A stretch of 64,000 nt of DNA, from the NCBI GenBank assembly GCA_031292625.1, contig JARLGU010000019.1, forward strand, positions 310,001 through 374,000, in the 5' to 3' direction. This document shows positions 54,322-62,930 of the stretch, piece by piece. The notes below the pieces were generated by a model. That model saw only the letters and a list, made by a program, of their open reading frames with translations, was not told where the DNA came from and ran no database searches. The stretch's first letter is position 1. Each line of letters begins with the position of its first letter. This DNA is from Capsulimonadaceae bacterium (GTDB lineage: Bacteria > Armatimonadota > Armatimonadia > Armatimonadales > Capsulimonadaceae). The translations under genes and the position numbers were made by a program.

Positions 54322-54351
54322 TTGACACGAACCCCCTCGGCGGGTTATAGT
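54322..54351 (+). promoter_or_regulatory. Promoter of D,D-carboxypeptidase operon
   Basis: TTGACA (54322-54327) with TTATAG after 17 bp, or TATAGT (54346-54351) after 18 bp. About 75 bp upstream of the GTG start at 54426. Confidence 0.65.
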
Positions 54352-54425
54352 ATCACCGGTCTTCCGGGCGTCCCGGTCACGGGAGCCGGACGCAAGCCGG
54401 AGCAGGCTTGGGCGGAGGAGAAAGC

Positions 54426-55769
54426 GTGATCGTTGCCCGACATTGCCGGAGAGCCTTTTCTCTGGTCCTTGCCGTAATTGGATTTCTCGCATGCGGGCTA
54501 GCCGCCCACGGGCAAGATACGGAGACCAAGGAAGATCCCCACTTCGCGAAGTTTATGACGGGGGCGCTTCCCACACCTCACAGCAAGCTGTGCGTTCTGA
54601 TCGACGGTAACACCGGCACGATCCTCTACGAACGCAACGCCCATATGCGCCGCCCTCCGGCCAGTACGACCAAGATGGCGGCCTGTCTCGTGTTGATCCA
54701 CGACGGCAAACTCTCCGACACGGTAACGGCCCCTCCCGGGATCGAAAAGACCGAGGAAAGCAGCCTGCATCTGGCGTCGGGAGAAAAGATCAGCCTCGAA
54801 GACCTGCTCTATGCCATGATGCTTCGCTCCGCCAACGATACGCCCGTTGCGGGAGCATATTACCTTTGCGGATCGATTCCCCCGTTTGTCGATAAGATGA
54901 ACGACCTCGTGAAGACGATCGGCTGCCGCGACACCCATTTCGTCACGCCAAACGGGCTCTACGCGCCCAACCATTATTCGACCCCCTACGATCTCGCACT
55001 GATCGCCCGGTACGGTCTGACGCATTCATCCGTATTTGCGAGGATCGTGAAGACGCAGCGACGCAAGATCGTGCGGAGCATCCATAAGCGCGACAACGTC
55101 GTCAAGAACACCGCGGAAACATTCCTGAAGGTATTTCCCGGCGCCAATGGCGTAAAGACCGGCTACGTTCGTCAGGCCGGACACTGCTTCGTCGGCTCCG
55201 CAACTCGAAACGGCTGGCCTCTGATTGCCGTGGCCCTCAACAGCCCGTCGTGCCGGTCTGACGTGATGCAGATGCTGTCGTACGGTTTCTCCAACTTTGA
55301 GCCTTCGATGGTCTACAAGAAGTTTACGCCGGCCGGGCAAGTTCAGCTCGCGGGCGTCGCCGGCGCGGTCCCCGTCAAAACAGCGATGCCGCTATTCGAT
55401 GTCGTCAGCCGGCATGGCGCGCCAATCGCCTCGCCCGTTTACACGATCAAGGCGATTCCGGCAAGCCATCGAAGGCCCGGCAATGTTCGCAAAGGCGAGT
55501 TAGTCGGCTCCGTAATGCTTCTCGCAAACGGAAAACCGATCATGACCACGGGGGCGGTAGCCACCGAGCCCGCCTCGGAAGCGCTCAGCGCGCGACTTGA
55601 GAACGCCGTCAGCAACGGAAGCGGCTCCGGGGCGGGTATCATAATCGCAAAACTGCTCGTCGGCGCTGCGATAGTCGTGGCGATTGGACTGGTGGTCCTG
55701 GTTTTCTATGGCAGAACGCTTACAAAAACTAATCGCCGCCGCCGGTCTCGCGTCACGCCGAACGTCTGA
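54426..55769 (+). CDS. D-alanyl-D-alanine carboxypeptidase (peptidase S11, penicillin-binding)
   Basis: GTG at 54426 (447 residues), GGAGGAG 5 bp upstream. Signal peptide (FSLVLAVIGFLACGLAAHG). Active-site triad of S11 enzymes: S80-T-T-K83, S135-A-N137, K244-T-G246. A C-terminal beta domain precedes a transmembrane tail (about 405-430, [24 protein letters not shown]), where DacA relatives use an amphipathic anchor. It trims the terminal D-Ala from peptidoglycan stem peptides at the outer face of the inner membrane. Its end overlaps the pseudouridine synthase gene by 62 bp. Confidence 0.93.
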   Translation: MIVARHCRRAFSLVLAVIGFLACGLAAHGQDTETKEDPHFAKFMTGALPTPHSKLCVLIDGNTGTILYERNAHMRRPPASTTKMAACLVLIHDGKLSDTVTAPPGIEKTEESSLHLASGEKISLEDLLYAMMLRSANDTPVAGAYYLCGSIPPFVDKMNDLVKTIGCRDTHFVTPNGLYAPNHYSTPYDLALIARYGLTHSSVFARIVKTQRRKIVRSIHKRDNVVKNTAETFLKVFPGANGVKTGYVRQAGHCFVGSATRNGWPLIAVALNSPSCRSDVMQMLSYGFSNFEPSMVYKKFTPAGQVQLAGVAGAVPVKTAMPLFDVVSRHGAPIASPVYTIKAIPASHRRPGNVRKGELVGSVMLLANGKPIMTTGAVATEPASEALSARLENAVSNGSGSGAGIIIAKLLVGAAIVVAIGLVVLVFYGRTLTKTNRRRRSRVTPNV

Positions 55770-56706
55770 ACAATGGATCGTCGCGGGACGCGTCTGTGTG
55801 GACGGCGTCGTGGTCACCGAATTGGGCGCTCGGGCCGATCCCGCGACGCAACGGGTCACGGTCGACGGCCGTCCGTTGCCATCCACTCAGCAGCGGCATC
55901 ACTACATTGTCCTGCACAAGCCGCGCGGTTACACATGCACGGTCTCCGATCCGCATGCGCACCATGTTATCGGCGAGCTTGTGGACCTCCCTAGCGGCCT
56001 GTTCCTGCGTCCGGTCGGGCGGCTTGACGTAGATTCCGAAGGCCTGATCTTTCTTTCCGATGACGGCGATTTCATCAATCGCATGACCCACCCACGCTAC
56101 CATGTCGCCAAAACCTACTTGGCGACGGTGCGCGGAACGCCTACGGAAGCTGAGCTTGAGCGGCTTCGCAAGGGCGTCTATATCGAGACGGGCAAGACCG
56201 CCCCCGCCGAGAGGGCCGACCTCGTTGGGCAGTTTCCCACGACTGACAGTTCCGATATTGAGCTGGTCATCCACGAAGGCAAAAACCGCCAGGTGAGGCG
56301 AATGATGTCTGCAATCGGCCATCAATGTCTCCGTCTCGTACGGACACAGATCGGACCAATTCGCATCAAGGGGCTTCCGTCCGGAGCGTGGCGGCATCTT
56401 ACGCCGAGTGAGGTGAACCGGCTGATGACGGGCGATACCGATTCGGCCGCTTCATCCGAGCCCATATTTAAATCTGTGGTTTCGCGGACAAGACCTCGCG
56501 CGTCCGCGCGGCCAGCCGAGTCTGTCAAAAACACCCACGCGCCTCGAAGAGGCGCCGTGAGACACCCGGACACGGAAACTCGAAAGCGCATGGATGGTTT
56601 AGGACCGCCGCGCGACCGAAAGAAGGACGAGGAGCCGGAACGAATCGACCGTGCGCGGCGCCCCAGCGCGCCGCGCCAATCCAAGAGGAGAAGAGACAAT
56701 GGCTAA
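55708..56706 (+). CDS. rRNA pseudouridine synthase, RsuA/RluB family
   Basis: ATG at 55708 (332 residues). N-terminal S4 RNA-binding domain ([22 protein letters not shown]) and catalytic domain with D107 in [10 protein letters not shown] and the late motif [13 protein letters not shown]. Acts on large- or small-subunit rRNA. The C-terminal 85 residues or so form a basic, disordered tail ([20 protein letters not shown], ending QSKRRRDNG) beyond the usual length of about 245, probably aiding RNA binding. Starts inside the dac gene and ends overlapping the cyclophilin start. Confidence 0.93.
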   Translation: MAERLQKLIAAAGLASRRTSEQWIVAGRVCVDGVVVTELGARADPATQRVTVDGRPLPSTQQRHHYIVLHKPRGYTCTVSDPHAHHVIGELVDLPSGLFLRPVGRLDVDSEGLIFLSDDGDFINRMTHPRYHVAKTYLATVRGTPTEAELERLRKGVYIETGKTAPAERADLVGQFPTTDSSDIELVIHEGKNRQVRRMMSAIGHQCLRLVRTQIGPIRIKGLPSGAWRHLTPSEVNRLMTGDTDSAASSEPIFKSVVSRTRPRASARPAESVKNTHAPRRGAVRHPDTETRKRMDGLGPPRDRKKDEEPERIDRARRPSAPRQSKRRRDNG

Positions 56707-57157
56707 CCCCACAGCAACCTTGAACACGAACAAGGGACTTATAGAAATGGAGCTATTCGTAGACGAGGCTCCCATCACCGCAGGCAACTTTGTGGATCTG
56801 ATCGGCAAAGGCTTCTACAATGGACTGACCTTTCATCGCTACGAGCCGGGCTTCGTAATCCAGGGCGGCTGCCCGCATGGGACGGGCACGGGCGGATATG
56901 TTGACCCCGCCAAAGGAACCGAGCGGCGAATTTCGTTGGAAGTCTCCAACAGCCTCAAGCACGATTCCGCAGGCGTCGTCGCAATGGCCCGCGCGCAGCA
57001 TCCGGACAGCGCCTCGTCGCAGTTCTACATTACGCTCGCAGCCGCGAGCTTCCTGGACAACAACTACGCCGTCTTCGGCAAGGTCACCAAGGGACTTGAT
57101 GTCGTTCTCAGCCTACGCAAGGGCGACAAGATCGAATCCGCGACCCTATCCAGCTAA
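56699..57157 (+). CDS. Cyclophilin-type peptidyl-prolyl cis-trans isomerase
   Basis: ATG at 56699 (152 residues) with GAGGAG upstream, overlapping the previous stop by 8 bp. Compact bacterial cyclophilin: [43 protein letters not shown] (the catalytic Arg in FHR), [18 protein letters not shown] and the closing [11 protein letters not shown]. No signal peptide, so cytoplasmic. Catalyses proline isomerisation during folding. Confidence 0.95.
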   Translation: MANPTATLNTNKGLIEMELFVDEAPITAGNFVDLIGKGFYNGLTFHRYEPGFVIQGGCPHGTGTGGYVDPAKGTERRISLEVSNSLKHDSAGVVAMARAQHPDSASSQFYITLAAASFLDNNYAVFGKVTKGLDVVLSLRKGDKIESATLSS

Positions 57158-57167
57158 CGATATTCGT

Positions 57168-57202
57168 GCCCCTCGCACCAGATGCCATATCGGTCGAGGG
57201 GC
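57168..57202 (+). terminator. Hairpin after cyclophilin gene
   Basis: GCCCCTCG (57168-57175) pairs with CGAGGGGC (57195-57202), 19-nt loop, 10 bp after the stop. T-tract absent. Likely end of the dac-rlu-ppi transcript. Confidence 0.5.
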
Positions 57203-57346
57203 GTTACTCCCACGCTCCCGGTTTCGCCAGATCAATTCGCGCGGCTGCCGCGGAGCTAGTTCGCGCCAATCCCAACTCGCGCAGGCGCACGATCTCCCCT
57301 TTACGTTGCGTCGCGCACGCCAAGTGTTCAGCGAGGTTCACCATGA

Positions 57347-57370
57347 GGAACAATGACAGTGTCAAACGTT
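57347..57370 (+). promoter_or_regulatory. Possible ECF-type promoter of the sigma operon
   Basis: GGAAC (57347-57351), 15 bp, CGTT (57367-57370) resembles the GGAAC/CGTC-type promoters recognised by RpoE-like sigmas. It includes the small palindrome TGACA-G-TGTCA. If used, transcription would begin at or just after the first ATG (57375), so a downstream start codon would be needed. Confidence 0.4.
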
Positions 57371-57374
57371 CTTA

Positions 57375-58061
57375 ATGTTAAGTCTGGCTGTTTGGGAAAC
57401 TTCCACGGCCCGGAACTTTTCAGGCCGTATCGTCGCTATCAAAAGTGTGATCGCGACTACCGACGAAAGAGCATTGACGTTGGTTACTGACAAAGATCGC
57501 AAAGCGGCCGAAAACGATTCGGCGCTTTTCGAGAGACTTGTCTCGCGACATCAAGAGCGGTTATATCGAATTGCCTATCGCATGACTGGGAACGCCGACG
57601 AGGCGCAAGATCTGCTCCAGGATGCGGTGGTCGAGGCGTACCGGGCTTTTTCGAGCTTTCGGCAGGGAACCTTCTTTGACCGTTGGCTGTACAGAATTAT
57701 GAGCCGGACGTTTATCGACCGGCAGCGTGCGAAGAAGCGGGGGCGCGCGGTATCGCTGGATGCGCCAGCGTTTCAGGCGGATGGTGACGAATCGGGAGGC
57801 GGTTACGAGATCGCGGACACAACCGCGGAGCCGGGGACGCTCATTGAACAGGGCGTTCTGACCGAGTCGCTTGAGGCGGCGATCGCGCAATTAGCGCCGG
57901 ATTTCCGGCTGATCCTGATTCTTGCGGATGTTGAGGAACTGTCATACGACGAAATCGCGGAGATTCTTAGCTGTCCCGTAGGCACGATAAAGTCAAGGCT
58001 ACACCGGGCTCGTTTGCAGGTGAAGACAAAAATGGAAAAAGCCGGCTATATCGGCCGTTAG
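57375..58061 (+). CDS. ECF RNA polymerase sigma factor
   Basis: Up to 228 residues; the real start may be a GTG at 57447 (204 residues), since homology begins only near FERLVSRHQERLYRIAYRMTGNADEAQDLLQDAVVEAYRAFSSF (region 2). Region 2.4 follows (FFDRWLYRIMSRTFIDRQRAKKR) and region 4 closes the protein (SLEAAIAQLAPDFRLILILADVEELSYDEIAEILSCPVGTIKSRLHRAR). First of a three-gene set with a zinc anti-sigma factor and an RseB-like protein, so it should be held inactive until an envelope signal arrives. Confidence 0.93.
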   Translation: MLSLAVWETSTARNFSGRIVAIKSVIATTDERALTLVTDKDRKAAENDSALFERLVSRHQERLYRIAYRMTGNADEAQDLLQDAVVEAYRAFSSFRQGTFFDRWLYRIMSRTFIDRQRAKKRGRAVSLDAPAFQADGDESGGGYEIADTTAEPGTLIEQGVLTESLEAAIAQLAPDFRLILILADVEELSYDEIAEILSCPVGTIKSRLHRARLQVKTKMEKAGYIGR

Positions 58062-58068
58062 TGCAGGG

Positions 58069-58689
58069 ATGGAGCGCGCGGGGAGCGTGCTGAGGCGGAA
58101 ATTGAACGGTAAGTTTCAATCGTGTGCAATCTGTAGCGGCGATAATCTCTCGGCGTTCCTCGACGGCATGCTGGACGGCGGCCGAATGCGCGCCATCGAC
58201 GCGCATTTGAGGGAGTGCCCGGATTGCATGGCGGAGTTTCGCGGTCTGGAACAGACCAGGTCGCTTCTCAGAGGCATGCGACCGAGTGTTCCCGATGCGC
58301 CTGGCGCATTTTGGGCGGATGCCTATCGCACGGCAAGAATAAGCGCGCCGCACGAGGATACAGCGAATTGGATAAGTCGGCCTCGATCATGGAAGCTTGG
58401 CGTCATGGCCACATCGATCAGCTTGGCAGCCGTGTTCGGCATTACCATGCTGATGACGACGCCATCTACCCCGCCAATGCCGCAGATCATATCGCAGGCA
58501 GTCGATCAGGTCGATGTGGCATCGCTTATCTCGGCGCACGCCAATTATATCGCTGGCAAGAAGCTTGCAGATGGATCTGGGAACCGGATCATCAGATCGG
58601 ATCTCGCGTCGCAGTCGAGCGGCGATCCGGGCGTCGTGCCGGCCGATCCACTTCTCGCCGAATCGGCGAGCTATACAACGGCGGATTAA
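58069..58689 (+). CDS. Membrane-bound zinc-finger anti-sigma factor
   Basis: 206 residues, 7 bp after the sigma gene. Putative zinc finger of ZAS type: Cys in SCAICSGDNLSAFLDGML and H-L-R-E-C-P-D-C. One membrane helix (about 105-127, LGVMATSISLAAVFGITMLM) separates a cytoplasmic sigma-binding part from a periplasmic tail of about 80 residues. It should sequester the ECF sigma and be degraded or released on envelope stress. Confidence 0.88.
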   Translation: MERAGSVLRRKLNGKFQSCAICSGDNLSAFLDGMLDGGRMRAIDAHLRECPDCMAEFRGLEQTRSLLRGMRPSVPDAPGAFWADAYRTARISAPHEDTANWISRPRSWKLGVMATSISLAAVFGITMLMTTPSTPPMPQIISQAVDQVDVASLISAHANYIAGKKLADGSGNRIIRSDLASQSSGDPGVVPADPLLAESASYTTAD

Positions 58690-58690
58690 C

Positions 58691-59806
58691 GTGACAGCCA
58701 TCCGCATCGCATCGATTTGTTGGCTTGCGGCCATTCTATTGCCGGTTGTCGTTGGAGCAGGAGCGGGAGCGTCCTCCTCGGTGGCCCCCGTTCACGCGCC
58801 AAAGCCGCCGGATGCTTTCGCGCTCTACCGGAAATCCGTCGATGCCGCAGACGGCTGCTCTTTTGCTGGACATCAATACGTAACCACGTGGAGCGACGAC
58901 GGCCGATCGAGCACGGTCGTCGCCCGCGTCTATCATCAGGCGCCGGACCAATTCTTCCTTCGCTTTCTCGCGCCCCGCACCCGTGCAGGCCGGGTTATCC
59001 TTGAAAACAAGGCGAACCAATGGACCTTCGTGCCATCGCCGAAAACTGTTATCCATACCGCAAAGTCCACGGCGGCTCGGGAGGATGTCAACCCTGACTT
59101 GCTGCGAGCCCACTATAGCTTCACGATCGGCGCAAAGCGGGACCGGATCGCCGGTCGGGACGCGTATGTCATATCGCTCACGTCAAAAATCCGCAAGGAC
59201 CGGGCTATCCGCTACTGGATTGATCCCTATACGGGCATCGCGCTCAGAACGGAACGCTATCATGCAGGCGGAAACCTGGCATTCGTTTCCTACTATAGCG
59301 ACATCAACTTCCATCCGAAGTTTGCCCCTAGCCAGTTCTCGCCCTCCCAGTGGACCGGCGCGAAGGTCGAGCAGTCTCGCGAGAGTCCGTCGAACCCGGA
59401 AGAGCTTGGCGTGCAAAACATCTCGTCAAATCTGAATGGAGAGCTGTTCGCCCCGCCGCGAATCCGGGAGTACACGCTCGTCGGCGTGACAAAAATGCAG
59501 GAAGCATCCCGCCAAACCCTGCACCTCCATTATTCCGACGGCCTCTCCAATCTCTCGCTATTCGAGACGCTCAAGCATAACCGCCGCGCAACGCACATGG
59601 CCGGTTCAAAGCCGGTTCGCATCGGCGGCCAGGCGACCGGGCGGCTAAGCGAACGCTTTAACTATTGCTTGCTCAACTGGGACTCCAAGAATCTAAGTCT
59701 CACGCTACTCGGCGACGTCAGCCCCGAAACCCTCCTCGATCTCGCGACGGCCCTGGTTCCCCCTGGCCCTCACAATGCCGCGGCACACTCCTGGCGCGCT
59801 CCTTAG
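58691..59806 (+). CDS. RseB/MucB-like or lipoprotein-carrier-fold exported protein
   Basis: GTG at 58691 (371 residues), 1 bp after the anti-sigma stop; the longer open frame lies inside that gene. N-terminal signal (ICWLAAILLPVVVGAGAGA). The mature half resembles the MucB/RseB N-domain, related to LolA/LolB folds: DAADGCSFAGHQYVTTWSDDG, YHQAPDQFFLRF, GRDAYVISL, RYWIDPYTGIALRTERY. In RseB the protein shields the anti-sigma from proteolysis and senses lipid or mislocalised envelope components. The gene order makes that role likely here. Confidence 0.78.
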   Translation: MTAIRIASICWLAAILLPVVVGAGAGASSSVAPVHAPKPPDAFALYRKSVDAADGCSFAGHQYVTTWSDDGRSSTVVARVYHQAPDQFFLRFLAPRTRAGRVILENKANQWTFVPSPKTVIHTAKSTAAREDVNPDLLRAHYSFTIGAKRDRIAGRDAYVISLTSKIRKDRAIRYWIDPYTGIALRTERYHAGGNLAFVSYYSDINFHPKFAPSQFSPSQWTGAKVEQSRESPSNPEELGVQNISSNLNGELFAPPRIREYTLVGVTKMQEASRQTLHLHYSDGLSNLSLFETLKHNRRATHMAGSKPVRIGGQATGRLSERFNYCLLNWDSKNLSLTLLGDVSPETLLDLATALVPPGPHNAAAHSWRAP

Positions 59807-59965
59807 CGGACACGGGCACGCGCGAGGAAGAGTTTTCCTCAACCTATCCAGCATCGCACTTCATTACGAACGATCGGAAGGTCTCCGCCTGGCAAGCGTT
59901 GAATAGATGCGATGATCCGTTAAGCATCCCGCCGTACATATAACGGATGCGGAAGAGGACAAGGC

Positions 59966-61186
59966 ATGTCAGAGCAGTATGACGTGATCGTCTGCGGAGC
60001 TGGAGTCGCAGGGATCGCCGCGGCGCTTGAAAGCGCGCGCGCCGGGCTCTCCGTAGCGCTCGTGGAGAAGACGATTATTCCCGGCGGTCTGGCAACCTCG
60101 GGCCTGGTCTACGTTTATTTGCCTCTTTGCGACGGACGCGGAACACAGGTCACGTTCGGCATCGCGGAGGAATTGTTGCTGCTCAGTACGCGCTACGGCC
60201 CGGGCAAGCCTCCTGCCGGCTGGGAAACTCCCCAAACGCCAGAAAAGGCGGGACGCTACCAAGTGACGTTTTCCCCGGCATCCTTCATCCTCGCGCTAGA
60301 CGAAGCGCTGATCGATGCCGGAGTGCATCTCTGGCTCGACACGCTCGCTTGCGTGCCCGTCATGCGCGACCAGCGCGTGTGCGGCGTCGAGGTTGAGACA
60401 AAAGCCGGTCGCGAAACCCTGCTAGCGCCGGTAACGATCGACGCAACCGGCGACGCGGATATCGCCTGCCGCGCGGGCGTCCCCTGCGCGACAAGCGCAA
60501 ACATTATGTCGATTTGGGCTCTCCAAGCCACGCTCGCAAGCGCTGATGTCGCGGCGTCGAAGCGCGACGGGACAGCGCTGCTGAGCATGTTCGCCCACGG
60601 CGGAGACGGCGACGACCCCGAAATCGAAAGCGAAGACCGCATCTGGAACATTGGCGCAGCAAAGGAAATCACCGCGTTTGTTGTAGAAGGCCGCCGCCAG
60701 ATGCGAGAACATTACAAAGCCGTGCAAGCGCAAGCGGGTCGCACCAACGCCTACCCAATCACTGTCCCCTCGATGGCGCAATATCGGATGACGCGGCGCA
60801 TCGTCGGTCAGGAAACCATCTCCCCGGGACACTCTTGGACGCGCCGTTCGGATTCCGTGGGCGTCGTCGCTGACTGGCGGGCCGACGGGAGCGTCTGGGA
60901 GATTCCCTACGGGGCGCTGATACCGAAAACAATAAGCGGGTTGCTTGTCGCAGGACGCTGCATATCAGCCGCCGGAGACGCGTGGCACGTGACGCGCGTC
61001 ATCCCTGCGGCAGCGCTGACCGGACAGATCACCGGGGCTGCGGCTGCAATTGCCGTGCGAAAGGGCATCGAACCGGCAAACGTCGACGCCTCTGCCATTC
61101 AAAAGGCCTTGCGTAAAAAGGGAATGCCGTGCAAGATTGAGGACATCTACGACGCACCGTCGATCCCAAAACCGGGCGCATCCTAA
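59966..61186 (+). CDS. FAD-dependent oxidoreductase
   Basis: 406 residues after AAGAGGACAAGG. Rossmann FAD motif G-A-G-V-A-G in YDVIVCGAGVAGIAAALESARAG (about 5-27), then VEKTIIPGGLATSGLVYVYLP, and a second FAD contact late in the protein (GLLVAGRCISAAGDAWHVTRVIPAAALTGQITGAAAAIAV). This layout is that of the FAD_oxidored family, whose members often occur beside polysaccharide-degrading genes. Substrate unknown. No signal peptide. It stands alone between the sigma operon and a convergent ABC operon. Confidence 0.85.
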   Translation: MSEQYDVIVCGAGVAGIAAALESARAGLSVALVEKTIIPGGLATSGLVYVYLPLCDGRGTQVTFGIAEELLLLSTRYGPGKPPAGWETPQTPEKAGRYQVTFSPASFILALDEALIDAGVHLWLDTLACVPVMRDQRVCGVEVETKAGRETLLAPVTIDATGDADIACRAGVPCATSANIMSIWALQATLASADVAASKRDGTALLSMFAHGGDGDDPEIESEDRIWNIGAAKEITAFVVEGRRQMREHYKAVQAQAGRTNAYPITVPSMAQYRMTRRIVGQETISPGHSWTRRSDSVGVVADWRADGSVWEIPYGALIPKTISGLLVAGRCISAAGDAWHVTRVIPAAALTGQITGAAAAIAVRKGIEPANVDASAIQKALRKKGMPCKIEDIYDAPSIPKPGAS

Positions 61187-61211
61187 ATGGCGCGGAATCG
61201 AGACCTGCTAC

Positions 61212-61820
61212 CTATCCGCCGCTGACCGGGGAGACGCCTTTCGCAACATCTTGTTCGAGCCCGCGAACGAGCATTGACAGACGCCTTTTGTAAAACGGAT
61301 CGGTCGCGAGTTCGCGGGCTTTGCGCGCGTAGGGCAAGGCCGCTTTTGCGTCCCGCTGGTACCATGCGTGAAGCATGGCCAGATCGTAATATAACTGCCA
61401 GTTTGAGGGATTGTTCTTGATGCCCTCATCCAGGAACCGCTGTCCTTCGTCAAACTGATGGAGAGACGGCAAAATCGCCCCTGCAACGTCGTACGCTTCG
61501 ATGAAATGCGGATCGAGCCAGGTGATCATGCGGATAAACGGTAAAAGCGACGCATTGCGCGACCACGCCCCGCCCTGCTCCATAAACTCGTGGTGGTAGC
61601 GATCAACGACGTTTAGCCAGATCATGTTGGCCGCCACGATCCTAAACTCGCCGAAAGCGTGCGCAAGCGCCCTGTTGGAAGGCTGCCCTGCCTCTTGTTC
61701 CGTCGACGCCAGGTATCCTCGCTCGACGCCCACGCGGCTGAACGAGTTCTCGAAGACCGACGATGCGATCAGCAAGATCAAGGCGAGAGACAGCTTTTTT
61801 ATCGTCCCCGAGCAAATCAA
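61212..61820 (-). CDS. Membrane-anchored TPR-like protein of unknown function
   Basis: 202 residues from a TTG at 61820 overlapping the previous gene's stop. N-terminal anchor helix (KKLSLALILLIASSVF), then VDRYHHEFMEQGG and a TPR-like tail (WLDPHFIEAYDVAGAILPSLHQFDEGQRFLDEG, NWQLYYDLAMLHAW). I do not recognise a named family. Fourth gene of the ABC operon, so it may help the transporter or its substrate at the membrane. Confidence 0.72.
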   Translation of the reverse strand: MICSGTIKKLSLALILLIASSVFENSFSRVGVERGYLASTEQEAGQPSNRALAHAFGEFRIVAANMIWLNVVDRYHHEFMEQGGAWSRNASLLPFIRMITWLDPHFIEAYDVAGAILPSLHQFDEGQRFLDEGIKNNPSNWQLYYDLAMLHAWYQRDAKAALPYARKARELATDPFYKRRLSMLVRGLEQDVAKGVSPVSGG

Positions 61821-62125
61821 CGCGTGAGTTCCTTCAGTCTAAATCCACGTACGAGGCCGAAGATCGCCGCGACAAGCAAAAATGACGCGGCCCCGCGCAT
61901 TTGCAGCAGCTCTTCGCGTGAGTACTTAATATCTTCCCACTGGTAGACCAGGTCGTGGTCCTCGCCATGAGCCGCCGGCGGAGCCGGACTTGCAGCGGGC
62001 CTCGCGGCCGCTAACTGCCCTGACGCGTGGGCGACGCGCAACGGCATGCTTGCTCCGCACAGCGACAGCACGAAAAGCGTCACGATAAGCGCCGGTATCC
62101 TGCGCCGAGCGATAAACCTTGCCAC
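61817..62125 (-). CDS. Small two-helix membrane protein in ABC operon
   Basis: GTG at 62125 (102 residues), AAGGAG 7 bp upstream; the longer open frame lies antisense-like inside the permease gene and is not used. Signal-like helix (IPALIVTLFVLSLCGASMPL), an Ala/Pro-rich linker, a conserved-looking HDLVYQWEDIKYSREELLQM stretch and a C-terminal helix (GAASFLLVAAIFGLV). No family recognised. Translationally linked to the permease upstream and the TPR-like gene downstream. Confidence 0.75.
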   Translation of the reverse strand: MARFIARRRIPALIVTLFVLSLCGASMPLRVAHASGQLAAARPAASPAPPAAHGEDHDLVYQWEDIKYSREELLQMRGAASFLLVAAIFGLVRGFRLKELTR

Positions 62126-62126
62126 G

Positions 62127-62909
62127 TCACAGCTCCTTGCGCGAAAACGAATACGACGCCACGGTGAGCACGGCAGCCGTGTAAAGCACAGCGTACAAGG
62201 CCGTCTGGACCAGATAGCCTGCCGGAACCGGCAGATGGTGGACGAGCGCCTCCTTGAAATTGAAGCACTCCAGGTTCGGCAACAGGTGGTAAATGGCCGT
62301 GCCGACGGCCTTAGAGACGAGATTGGCCTCATGCCCGCCGGTCAAATAGGCGTAGATGCCAAACTTTGCGCTGCCAAGACAGTAGATAAACGCCCCAAGG
62401 AACCATGCAAGCGGAGGGGATGCAAGCGTCGACAGCAGCAGGCCAACCGCCGCCAGGAGCGCCGCTTCCAACAAAATGTACGGAAGAACGAGCAGCAGCC
62501 CCGGATCGACGGTATGCGCGTAACCCAACAGGACGACGCAGAATGTCGCGGCTAGGATGACAATCCCAATCGCAACCGCGCCCATCGTCCCAAGGTATTT
62601 GCCAACGACGAACTCCCAGCGATCGAGCGGCTTGGCAAGAACCGGATACGCGGTCTTTTGCTCGATCTCCTGCGGGATACCGGTCACGCTGAGCGTGATC
62701 GCAATAAGAGAAGCGGAGATCTGGATCACGGCTGAGCACATATCCTTGATAGTTTGGATCTGGACATCATGCCCGAAACGCCCAAGCAGCACGGCGCACG
62801 CAAGAAGCGTCAACGCAAAAAGCATCAACACGTGGAAAATCTGCTTGCGCGCGTTCTCCAGCATCGATATGGTGGCAATTACGCCGATATGTCGAAATAC
62901 GTTCAGCAT
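62127..62909 (-). CDS. ABC-2-family transporter permease
   Basis: 260 residues with about six membrane helices: HVLMLFALTLLACAVLLG, ISASLIAITLSVTGI, GAVAIGIVILAATFCVVLL, LVLPYILLEAALLAAVGLLL, PLAWFLGAFIYCLGSA and AVLYTAAVLTVASY. The cytoplasmic segment EIEQKTAYPVLAKPLDRWEFVVGKYLG is a hallmark of ABC-2 permeases. Located 21 bp after its ATPase. Confidence 0.88.
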   Translation of the reverse strand: MLNVFRHIGVIATISMLENARKQIFHVLMLFALTLLACAVLLGRFGHDVQIQTIKDMCSAVIQISASLIAITLSVTGIPQEIEQKTAYPVLAKPLDRWEFVVGKYLGTMGAVAIGIVILAATFCVVLLGYAHTVDPGLLLVLPYILLEAALLAAVGLLLSTLASPPLAWFLGAFIYCLGSAKFGIYAYLTGGHEANLVSKAVGTAIYHLLPNLECFNFKEALVHHLPVPAGYLVQTALYAVLYTAAVLTVASYSFSRKEL

Positions 62910-62930
62910 CGGAATATATCCTGACCCGCC

